DNA of 5,538 nt from Nitrososphaerota archaeon (GTDB taxonomy: Archaea > Thermoproteota > Nitrososphaeria > Nitrososphaerales > Nitrosopumilaceae). Shown here piece after piece: positions 1-5,538 of the stretch. The notes beneath the pieces were generated by a model. The model was not told the DNA's origin. It saw nothing but the letters and a program-made list of their open reading frames with translations, and searched no databases. The first letter of the stretch is position 1. Every line of letters begins with the position of its first letter. Both the position numbers and the translations under genes were made by a program. The stretch lies in assembly GCA_030624325.1 (NCBI GenBank), contig JAUXKJ010000032.1, positions 1 to 5,538 of the forward strand, given 5' to 3'.

Positions 1-1093
1 CTCCGTTTTTTGTAGATATTTCTGGTTCTGGGATTTCCTCTGATTCAGTTTTTTGTTCTTTTGTAATCTGTTCAACATCTTCTGCCTGTTGTATAAGTTT
101 CGTCTTCTCTCTTTGTTGTGTCATTTCATTGATTGCTGGTTCTTGTGATTGAATTTTTTCTTCTGTATCAGTAATTTCCATTTCTTCAGATGTATCAAAA
201 ACAGTTTGTAGAAATAGTTCTTTGTCAAAAGCCTTTAGATCTTCGTATTCTTGTCCAACTCCAAGATAGAGTATTGGAGTAGAAGTTACCTTCACAATTG
301 ACAAGGCCGCACCTCCACGAGCGTCAGCATCACTCTTTGTTAAAATTGCACAATCAAACTTTGTATATTTATGAAACTCTCTGGCTTGATTAACAGCATC
401 ATTTCCAGCCAATGAATCACCAACAAAAATTTTCAAGTCAGGCTTTACCACAGTGGTAATTTTTTCAATTTGATCCATTAAATTTTTACTTGTTTGCATT
501 CTACCAGCAGTATCAATTAGTACACAATCAATTTTATGGGATTTTGCATAAAGTTCTGCATCTCTTGCAACAGCTGCAGGATCAGAGCCATAGTTTTGAG
601 CTACGAGTTTTAATTTTAGACGATTAGTATGTTCTTTTAGCTGTTCAATAGCACCTGCTCGAAATGTATCTGATGCAGCCACAACCACAGAAAACTTGGA
701 TTTTTGTAATAAATAAGCAAATTTTGCCAAGGTAGTAGTTTTTCCTGTGCCATTAATACCTACAAATAATATAATGTAAGGTTCATTTGAATTTTTTTTA
801 GCAGTAATTTTTGATAAAATATCAATTTTTGGAAGAGAGTCAAATAGACTTGAAATGCTTTTAATCAAACTATTTTTGATAAAAGTTTCAATTTCGTTTT
901 TATCTACTTTGACTCCTATGAGTTGTTTTTTAAGATCGGATTTTATTGAATCAATTACTTCAATGGCTACGTCTGACTCTAATAATGAAATTTCTAATTG
1001 GAATAAAATTTCGTCAATGTCTTTTTCTTTTAATTCTTTTTCACTGAAACTTTTAGCTGCGCTTGAAAATGCAGTACGTAAATTTTCAAACAT
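1..1093 (-). CDS. ftsY: Signal recognition particle receptor FtsY, SRP GTPase (C-terminus cut by window edge)
   Basis: FtsY docks SRP-bound ribosomes at the cytoplasmic membrane; GTP hydrolysis in the FtsY-SRP54 pair releases the nascent chain to SecYEG. I translated the minus strand from the ATG at 1093 and it stays open for 364 codons to the window edge. Residues 1-85 are the helical N domain. The G domain follows: P-loop GINGTGKTTT (112-121), DTFRAGA (142-148), DTAGR (194-198), GDSLAGNDA (225-233), TKSDADARGG (252-261) and a closing LGVG motif (277-280). TKxDADA(K/R)GG and GDxLAGNDA are typical of archaeal FtsY rather than SRP54, and no methionine-rich M domain appears. There is no acidic A domain ahead of the N domain. 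Instead, residues 300-364 form a low-complexity acidic, Gln-rich tail that is still open at the edge. The start lies 11 bases after the pfdA stop, with only a weak AAGGG element between, which suggests co-transcription with pfdA. Confidence 0.95.
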   Translation of the reverse strand, partial: MFENLRTAFSSAAKSFSEKELKEKDIDEILFQLEISLLESDVAIEVIDSIKSDLKKQLIGVKVDKNEIETFIKNSLIKSISSLFDSLPKIDILSKITAKKNSNEPYIILFVGINGTGKTTTLAKFAYLLQKSKFSVVVAASDTFRAGAIEQLKEHTNRLKLKLVAQNYGSDPAAVARDAELYAKSHKIDCVLIDTAGRMQTSKNLMDQIEKITTVVKPDLKIFVGDSLAGNDAVNQAREFHKYTKFDCAILTKSDADARGGAALSIVKVTSTPILYLGVGQEYEDLKAFDKELFLQTVFDTSEEMEITDTEEKIQSQEPAINEMTQQREKTKLIQQAEDVEQITKEQKTESEEIPEPEISTKNG

Positions 1094-1104
1094 TTTGTTG
1101 ACCC

Positions 1105-1527
1105 TTATTGTTTTTCAATACGTGATGCTTGTACAAGGTTATTCATTTCTTGTTTTCCTTGTTCCAAACTAGCAGTTATTTCTTGTCTCCTTGCATTAGT
1201 TTCTCTTAGCGCAACTTCCATTTCTTTAATTCTGGATTCAAGATAGTTTATTGCTGAATCTTTATCCTTTTCAACAGCTGCTCCTGCACCTAAATTTAAA
1301 ATGAGTTTTTGATTAGGTTGAATTTTTGCTTTAACAAATGCTCCTATACCCATAGGTACCAGTGTTTCTGATTCAGTTGTTTCATTGAGAGCTTTAATTG
1401 ATCCAATTGCAGATGCGGCTTCTCGTATAATGTTTACAAGATTGTTTTCCTTGTTTATTAGATCCCCTAGATATGTCTCTAACATCTGCATTTGATACAA
1501 TAGTTGTTGTGCCTTTTCTTCACTCAA
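1105..1527 (-). CDS. pfdA: Prefoldin alpha subunit (GimC family chaperone)
   Basis: Prefoldin is a cytoplasmic hexamer of two alpha and four beta subunits. It holds unfolded proteins between coiled-coil tentacles and passes them to the group II chaperonin (thermosome). The 140-residue product has the expected alpha-subunit length and order: an N-terminal heptad helix (about 2-45), the hairpin core beginning ETLVPMGIGAFVKAKI (54-69), then LGAGAAVEKD (79-88), and a C-terminal coiled coil (about 89-138). The hairpin motifs are diagnostic of archaeal prefoldin alpha. The start is TTG at 1527, directly preceded by an in-frame TAA at 1530-1528, so no longer protein is possible. The first internal ATG, at codon 13, would cut into the N-terminal helix. 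There is no Shine-Dalgarno sequence; a TATA-like box about 27 bp upstream suggests a leaderless message. Linkage to ftsY matches the conserved archaeal pfdA-ftsY pairing, although no ribosomal protein or aIF6 gene lies directly upstream here. Confidence 0.95.
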   Translation of the reverse strand: MSEEKAQQLLYQMQMLETYLGDLINKENNLVNIIREAASAIGSIKALNETTESETLVPMGIGAFVKAKIQPNQKLILNLGAGAAVEKDKDSAINYLESRIKEMEVALRETNARRQEITASLEQGKQEMNNLVQASRIEKQ

Positions 1528-1552
1528 TTACAACAAAAGTGCTTGTAATGGC

Positions 1553-1558
1553 TATAAA
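1553..1558 (-). promoter_or_regulatory. Candidate TATA box of the pfdA-ftsY operon
   Basis: On the minus strand the spacer reads TTTATA at 1558-1553. Archaeal TATA boxes are centred about 26-27 bp before the transcription start, which would place initiation near 1528-1531, at or within a few bases of the TTG start of pfdA. The absence of a Shine-Dalgarno sequence fits a leaderless transcript. The bases upstream (ATGCA) are not a strong BRE, so the call rests on box sequence and spacing only. Confidence 0.4.
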
Positions 1559-1570
1559 TGCATTCATGAC

Positions 1571-1600
1571 AAAAAAATAGTAAAAAGAAAAAAAAGAAAA
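1571..1600 (-). terminator. Poly-T terminator downstream of sod
   Basis: Beginning 11 bases after the sod stop codon, the minus (coding) strand carries four T tracts of 4, 8, 5 and 7 bases (1600-1597, 1595-1588, 1586-1582, 1577-1571) separated by one to three other bases. There is no stable hairpin. Archaeal RNA polymerase terminates at such oligo-T runs in the non-template strand. The position between the sod stop and the pfdA promoter box would insulate the two units. Confidence 0.65.
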
Positions 1601-1610
1601 TATTGAATTT

Positions 1611-2231
1611 TTACTTTGCTTTTGATAATCTACTGTCTACTTCATCCCAGTTGACCACATTCCACCAAGCAGATATGTAATCAGGTCGTTTGTTTTGATA
1701 TTTGAGATAGTATGCATGTTCCCATACATCAAGACCCAATAACGGTACTAGACCCTTTGTTCTTGGACTAGTCTGATTCGGCATTGAAGTGTATTCTACT
1801 TTGCTTGATGAGGGATTATAGACTAACCAACCCCAACCACTACCCTGAATGACTGCAGTTGTTGAGGAGAATTTTTCTTTAAAGTCAGAAAAACTACCAA
1901 AAGATGCGTTAATGGCATCGGCCACTGCACCGCCTGGCTCCCCTCCTCCATTTGGTTTCATGTTATCCCAAAAGAGTTTGTGGTTATCATAGCCACCGCC
2001 GTTAAAGTTTATTGCACCTTTCTGATCAGAGGGTATCTGGTCAATGTTACTTAGGATTTCTAAAATGTCCTTGTTTTGAATGTCTGAGCTGCACTTTTCT
2101 AATGCTGCATTTAGTTTGTCGGTGTAAGTTTGATGGTGTTTTGTGTGATGTATTTCCATCGTTCTTGCATCAATATGTGGTTCTAATGCATCATAGCCAT
2201 AAGGTAATTTAGGAAGTGTGTATTTTCCCAT
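1611..2231 (-). CDS. sod: Superoxide dismutase, Fe/Mn family, Mn-type signature
   Basis: This enzyme dismutates superoxide to oxygen and hydrogen peroxide in the cytoplasm; there is no signal peptide. With the ATG at 2231 it has 206 residues, normal for the family. Metal ligands align with E. coli SodA: His28 (in MEIHHTKHH), His84 (in DNHKLFW), and Asp168 and His172 (in DVWEHAYY). The gateway Tyr is Tyr36. The outer-sphere Gln sits in the C-terminal domain (Gln153 in NQTSP), and Gly occupies the position four before His84. That is the MnSOD arrangement; FeSODs carry Gln at the Gly position. Metal use in vivo is inferred, and cambialism cannot be excluded. A TTG two codons upstream (2237) is in frame but less likely: the ATG gives the usual N-terminus ([10 protein letters not shown]) and lies about 24 bp from the centre of an AT-rich box, suggesting a leaderless transcript. 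A T-rich terminator follows the gene. Confidence 0.95.
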   Translation of the reverse strand: MGKYTLPKLPYGYDALEPHIDARTMEIHHTKHHQTYTDKLNAALEKCSSDIQNKDILEILSNIDQIPSDQKGAINFNGGGYDNHKLFWDNMKPNGGGEPGGAVADAINASFGSFSDFKEKFSSTTAVIQGSGWGWLVYNPSSSKVEYTSMPNQTSPRTKGLVPLLGLDVWEHAYYLKYQNKRPDYISAWWNVVNWDEVDSRLSKAK

Positions 2232-2240
2232 GTGCAATTT

Positions 2241-2271
2241 CTTACTTTAGATAATTTATTGCTTTAGTAAG
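2241..2271. promoter_or_regulatory. Divergent sod/subtilase promoter: AT box inside an imperfect palindrome
   Basis: The AT-rich box ATAATTTATT (2251-2260) lies in the 75-bp gap between the two divergent genes. Read on the minus strand it is centred about 24 bp before the sod ATG, and on the plus strand it would give initiation near 2282, a leader of about 25 nt for the protease. The box is flanked by 10-bp arms, CTTACTTTAG (2241-2250) and CTTTAGTAAG (2262-2271), which are inverted repeats matching at 8 of 10 positions, with the outer 6 bp perfect. The dyad centre (2256) coincides with the box centre. The arms occupy the BRE positions for both directions, so they could be two TFB sites or a regulator operator. 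The function is inference. Confidence 0.45.
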
Positions 2272-2294
2272 GAATGTATTTTTACAGTCTAAAT

Positions 2295-2300
2295 AGGTGA
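2295..2300 (+). promoter_or_regulatory. Shine-Dalgarno site deciding the GTG start of the subtilase
   Basis: AGGTGA matches six bases of the archaeal consensus GGAGGTGA and lies 6 nt before the GTG at 2307. Its last three bases (2298-2300, TGA) form an in-frame stop, so no start further upstream is possible. This is the only strong ribosome-binding site ahead of a gene start in the window. Confidence 0.75.
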
Positions 2301-2306
2301 AAAGTT

Positions 2307-4343
2307 GTGAAAACGAAAATTGGAATTTTTTTTGGAATAATTGTATTTGCTACTATACTAAGCTGGCAATTTTTTGAAGATAAAACAGAATTTCATATTA
2401 TGTTAGAAAAAAGTGGGCCATACATTGGAATAGAGAATCCTAATAATTCTGGTTTTGATGGAAGCGGAATAAAGATAGCTATCATTGATACTGGGGTAGA
2501 CTATAATCATCCAGATCTCTTTGGATTAGGTTCTGACGGGAAGGTAGTTGGAGGTTATGACTTTGTGGATAATGATATGACCCCACTTGATACTAATGGA
2601 CATGGAACTGAAGTAGCAGGAATTATTGCAGCTAATGGTGCATTGAAAGGAATTGCTCCAGAATCAAAAATTTTAGCTTATCGAGTTTCTGATGATGGAA
2701 ATTCAGTTTCCTCGGATTTGATAATTAAAGCAATCGAACAGGCGATAATTGATGATGCAGATATTATCAACATTAGTTTGGGCGTAAATAAGACTAACAA
2801 AAAAATTGATGACGCTGTTAACAAAGCAATTAGTCAAGGAATTTTAGTCGTAACTGCAGCAGGAAATAATGGTCCTAGCTTTGGCACCATTGGAAGCCCC
2901 GCCTTAAATCCAAATGTCATAACAGTTGGCGCATCTTACAATAACATTAGCTCAAGTATTGTTTCTACATTTGAGATTGAAGAAATACAATTTCAGATGA
3001 TTCCAATGGTTGGAACAAATGCTTTGGATAAACCAATCATTGCTGATATTATGTTTGGTAAATTTGGAAGAGAAAGAGATCTTGAGGGAGCCAATGTTGA
3101 GAACTCTATACTACTAGTTGAGAGAGGCAGTGACGTTGAAAATGAGATAGTTTATTTTTCAGATAAAGAAGCAAATGCTGCAAAGTCTGGAGCAAAAGCC
3201 ATTATAGTTTACAACAATAAACCTGGTTTGTTTTTAGGTGAGCTTACACATGAATTAGCTGGTCCAAATTACAAACCCAAAATCCCCGCACTATCGATGT
3301 CAAATGAAGATGGATTGAAGATTAGAGATTTACTTCAAAATAGAACTGTTGGAGCTTTAAATATTTTTTACAATCCAGATTTTGTTGCACCTTTTAGCTC
3401 CAGAGGACCTGTTTCTCCATTTTACATAAAACCTGATATGGTTGCACCAGGTGCCTTTGTTAATACTACGCTGACAGATGGAAAATACAATTTTACAAGC
3501 GGTACAAGTTTTGCTGCACCTCATGTAACAGGTGCAGCAGCATTGTTGTTGCAAAAAGATTCGGAGTTAAAACCACATGAAATAAAATCCATTCTTGTAA
3601 CTACTTCAGATCCAGTTTTTGATGCATATGGAAACAAGTTTCCAGCTAAAATTGGAGGATCTGGGAGGATAAATGTAACAAAGGCATTTGGTGCAAATCT
3701 CGTTATAGAACCAACGTTTTTGATTTTTAATCTATCCTCAGAAAAACCAACCGAAACAGAAAAATTACAAATCAAAAGTCTTGATGAAAAACTTGATAAC
3801 ATTGACGTTAGTTTTTTGGGAAATGAGTTTATTGAACTTGGTCATCAGTTAGAAAACGACACATTGAGTATTTCTGCATCATTGAATGATGAGAAATTAG
3901 GTCAATTCGAAGACGTTGCTTTAATTGAACATGATGGAGTTATGTTTAGTATACCAATTTTGATTCATGTAAACAAAGGCAAAATTGGTATTCAAGAAAA
4001 TCATGGAGAATTAAATTTTAAACTAGCTTTTCCAGAAAAATGGTCTTATGCCAAAATTTCTATTATAAACAAAGATACTGGAAAAACTGATACGACCTCA
4101 GCTACTCCAACTAAAGACGCTACCCTAACTGTAAATGAACCAGGCGAATATTGGATTGAAACAAAAATCCGTTCAAATGAAACAACATTTGATTTGTATG
4201 AAACTTTTCAAGTAGGGACTATCTCAAAAACAAAAAATCTCAGCTTCTTTGAATTAATTAGCATTCCAGAAAGACAAGTAATTATTGTATTTTTTATAAT
4301 TGTTATAATCGCACTAGTGGGAATTAAAATCAAAAGTTCATAG
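2307..4343 (+). CDS. Membrane-anchored subtilisin-family (S8) serine protease with PA-type insert
   Basis: This is a predicted extracytoplasmic endopeptidase of 678 residues. The catalytic triad is intact: Asp61 (IIDTGVD), His99 (GHGTEVAG) and Ser401 (GTSFAAPHVTG), with oxyanion-hole Asn187 (AAGNNGP). Between Asn187 and Ser401 the domain carries an insert (about 215-355) whose ILLVERG and AKSGAKAIIVYNN stretches resemble a protease-associated domain, as in Vpr and C5a-peptidase-like subtilases. Residues 465-640 are beta-rich and probably form one or two Ig/Fn3-like domains. Residues 5-22 are hydrophobic behind two Lys and show no clear cleavage site. A second hydrophobic segment (657-673) ends in a short basic tail (KIKSS), so the bulk should face outside with the C-terminus anchored. 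About eleven N-glycosylation sequons fit surface exposure. The gap between the first membrane segment and the catalytic domain is only about 20-25 residues, too short for an I9 propeptide. The GTG start is set by AGGTGA and an in-frame stop. Substrate unknown. Confidence 0.93.
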   Translation: MKTKIGIFFGIIVFATILSWQFFEDKTEFHIMLEKSGPYIGIENPNNSGFDGSGIKIAIIDTGVDYNHPDLFGLGSDGKVVGGYDFVDNDMTPLDTNGHGTEVAGIIAANGALKGIAPESKILAYRVSDDGNSVSSDLIIKAIEQAIIDDADIINISLGVNKTNKKIDDAVNKAISQGILVVTAAGNNGPSFGTIGSPALNPNVITVGASYNNISSSIVSTFEIEEIQFQMIPMVGTNALDKPIIADIMFGKFGRERDLEGANVENSILLVERGSDVENEIVYFSDKEANAAKSGAKAIIVYNNKPGLFLGELTHELAGPNYKPKIPALSMSNEDGLKIRDLLQNRTVGALNIFYNPDFVAPFSSRGPVSPFYIKPDMVAPGAFVNTTLTDGKYNFTSGTSFAAPHVTGAAALLLQKDSELKPHEIKSILVTTSDPVFDAYGNKFPAKIGGSGRINVTKAFGANLVIEPTFLIFNLSSEKPTETEKLQIKSLDEKLDNIDVSFLGNEFIELGHQLENDTLSISASLNDEKLGQFEDVALIEHDGVMFSIPILIHVNKGKIGIQENHGELNFKLAFPEKWSYAKISIINKDTGKTDTTSATPTKDATLTVNEPGEYWIETKIRSNETTFDLYETFQVGTISKTKNLSFFELISIPERQVIIVFFIIVIIALVGIKIKSS

Positions 4344-4350
4344 AGTGAAT

Positions 4351-5538
4351 TCAGAAAATTTTTGGTCCAGCATTCTTAATATCTTGTGAAACATTCTTGA
4401 ACTTTTCAAAGTTGTCAATAAACATTTGAGCAAGCTTTCTTGCAGAAAGATCGTATGAATCTTTATCAATCCATGTGTTTTTGGGATCTAAGATTTCTGA
4501 AGGAACATTAGGACATTCAGTTGGAATATCCAAATTAAACAAGTCATTGTGAGTATACTTTACAATATCTAAAGCACCTGTCAAGGCTGCAGTAACCATT
4601 GCTCTACTGTACTGTATTTTTATTCTGTCTCCCACACCATATGGACCACCAGACCAGCCGGTGTTTATTAGATACACTACAGTATTGTGTTTAATTATTT
4701 TTTCACCAAGCATTTTTGCATACACTGAAGCGTGTCTTGGCATAAATGGTGCAGCAAAACATTCAGAAAAAACTGCCTTGGGTTCTTTAATTCCCCTTTC
4801 GGTTCCAGCTAGTTTGCTTGTGTAGCCTGACATAAAATGAAACATTGCTCCTTCTTTTGTTAATTTTGAAACAGGTGGCAACACCCCACGTGCATCGGCT
4901 GTGAGAAAAACAACTACTTTTGGATGTTCGCCAACACTAGGAATTACTGCTCCAGGAATGTATTCTAGTGGATATGCTGCTCTTGTATTTTCAGTTAATC
5001 TACTATCATTAAAATCTGGTTTCAAAGTTTGTTTCTCAATAACAACATTTTCCAAAACTGCACCAGATTTTATCGCATTCCAGATTTGTGGTTCTGCCTC
5101 TTCATTGAGGTTGATACATTTTGCATAACACCCTCCTTCAAAGTTGAAGGTTCCTTTGTCTGACCAGCCATGTTCATCATCACCAATTAGCATTCTGTTT
5201 GGATCTGCAGACAAACTTGTTTTCCCGGTTCCAGACAAACCAAAAAACAACGAAGTATCTCCATCTTTTCCTATATTTGCTGAGCAATGCATCGGAAAGA
5301 CGCCTCTAGCAGGAAGAATGTAATTCATGACAGAAAAGATTGATTTTTTGATTTCACCAGCATAGCTTGTGCCACAAATTAAAACCAATTTTTTGGATAA
5401 ATTAATCAGGATGAAAACATTAGAGTTTGTCCCATCAACTTCTGGAATTGCTTCAAAGTCATTTAATGACATTACAGTGAATTCTGGGTCATGCGTTTCT
5501 AGTTCTGCAGAAGACGGTCTGACAAACAATTGTCTTGC
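4351..5538 (-). CDS. pckA: Phosphoenolpyruvate carboxykinase (ATP), N-terminus beyond window
   Basis: This enzyme converts oxaloacetate and ATP to phosphoenolpyruvate, ADP and CO2, the entry step of gluconeogenesis. In an autotroph it would feed fixed carbon into sugar synthesis. The window holds 395 codons plus the TGA stop. The frame is already open at the right edge, reading ARQLFVRP, a conserved internal motif, so the TTG at 5529 is not the start. By alignment with E. coli PckA about 150 residues are missing, including the substrate-binding Arg loop. Present are the metal-binding region (GEIKK; His in MHCSANIG), the kinase-1a P-loop [14 protein letters not shown] (from 5241 leftwards), kinase-2 LIGDDEHGW with the metal-binding Asp, the [13 protein letters not shown] loop, [16 protein letters not shown], and the C-terminal [17 protein letters not shown]. 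The P-loop type and these motifs identify the ATP-dependent form rather than the GTP-dependent one. No key residue in the visible part is altered. The gene converges on the subtilase with 7 bp between stops. Confidence 0.96.
   Translation of the reverse strand, partial: ARQLFVRPSSAELETHDPEFTVMSLNDFEAIPEVDGTNSNVFILINLSKKLVLICGTSYAGEIKKSIFSVMNYILPARGVFPMHCSANIGKDGDTSLFFGLSGTGKTSLSADPNRMLIGDDEHGWSDKGTFNFEGGCYAKCINLNEEAEPQIWNAIKSGAVLENVVIEKQTLKPDFNDSRLTENTRAAYPLEYIPGAVIPSVGEHPKVVVFLTADARGVLPPVSKLTKEGAMFHFMSGYTSKLAGTERGIKEPKAVFSECFAAPFMPRHASVYAKMLGEKIIKHNTVVYLINTGWSGGPYGVGDRIKIQYSRAMVTAALTGALDIVKYTHNDLFNLDIPTECPNVPSEILDPKNTWIDKDSYDLSARKLAQMFIDNFEKFKNVSQDIKNAGPKIF

Noticed and set aside
855..1172. 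Plus-strand ORF of 105 codons.
   Set aside because: It is antisense to the verified ftsY and pfdA frames and shows no domain or ribosome-binding site.
1520..1567. A 15-codon minus-strand ORF (ATG at 1567, TGA at 1520) that overlaps the pfdA start by 8 bases, a possible leader peptide.
   Set aside because: The TATA-like box lies inside it, so the inferred transcript starts after its ATG. It has no Shine-Dalgarno sequence and chance explains so short a frame.
2012..2212. Plus-strand ORF of 66 codons inside sod.
   Set aside because: It is antisense to highly conserved SOD sequence, rich in Cys only by reverse-frame chance.
2232..2237. In-frame TTG at 2237 as an alternative sod start, adding two residues.
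   Set aside because: The ATG at 2231 gives the normal SOD N-terminus and better spacing to the AT box.
2297..2299. GTG ten bases before the chosen subtilase start.
   Set aside because: It is in a different frame that reaches a stop soon after and encodes no recognisable protein; it forms part of the Shine-Dalgarno motif.
3357..3802. Two overlapping minus-strand ORFs (65 and 93 codons), one Cys-rich.
   Set aside because: Both are shadows of the subtilase catalytic-Ser region. The Cys pattern comes from reading Ala codons (GCA) backwards and does not form a zinc-binding arrangement.
4901..5128. Plus-strand ORF of 75 codons within pckA.
   Set aside because: It is antisense to conserved PEPCK motifs and has no start signals.
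5527..5529. TTG at 5529 as the pckA start.
   Set aside because: The frame is open to the right with conserved residues (ARQ) just before it, and about 150 N-terminal residues of the family would be missing.

Overview
The window reads as chromosomal DNA of an AT-rich archaeon, most likely a marine ammonia-oxidising thaumarchaeote (Nitrososphaerota, Nitrosopumilus-like). The evidence is a classical archaeal prefoldin alpha subunit followed by an archaeal-type FtsY, archaeal promoter architecture (TATA boxes about 25 bp upstream of starts, poly-T terminators), a strong Shine-Dalgarno sequence on only one gene, and low GC throughout. Assignment to this lineage is inference from protein character and composition; no search was possible.

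Layout, left to right. Positions 1-1093 (minus strand) hold ftsY, the SRP receptor GTPase, with its C-terminus running off the left edge. Eleven bases upstream lies pfdA (1105-1527, minus), so the two probably form one operon transcribed leftwards. A short spacer (1528-1610) carries a T-rich terminator for the next gene and a TATA-like box for pfdA. Next is a Mn-type superoxide dismutase (1611-2231, minus). A 75-bp divergent promoter region (2232-2306) separates it from a membrane-anchored subtilisin-family protease (2307-4343, plus). That gene converges, with only 7 bp between stop codons, on ATP-dependent phosphoenolpyruvate carboxykinase (4351-5538, minus), whose N-terminal part lies beyond the right edge.

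The genes cover housekeeping roles: co-translational membrane targeting (FtsY), delivery of nascent protein to chaperonins (prefoldin), superoxide removal (SOD), surface proteolysis (subtilase) and gluconeogenesis (PckA). No gap is longer than 85 bp, and there is no RNA gene, mobile element, CRISPR array or defence island.

I do not see a new multi-gene system. The points most worth a second look are a long acidic tail at the C-terminal rather than N-terminal side of FtsY, an imperfect palindrome centred on the AT-rich box shared by the divergent sod and subtilase promoters, a pfdA start that is TTG and apparently leaderless, and a subtilase that lacks a recognisable propeptide and has hydrophobic segments at both ends.
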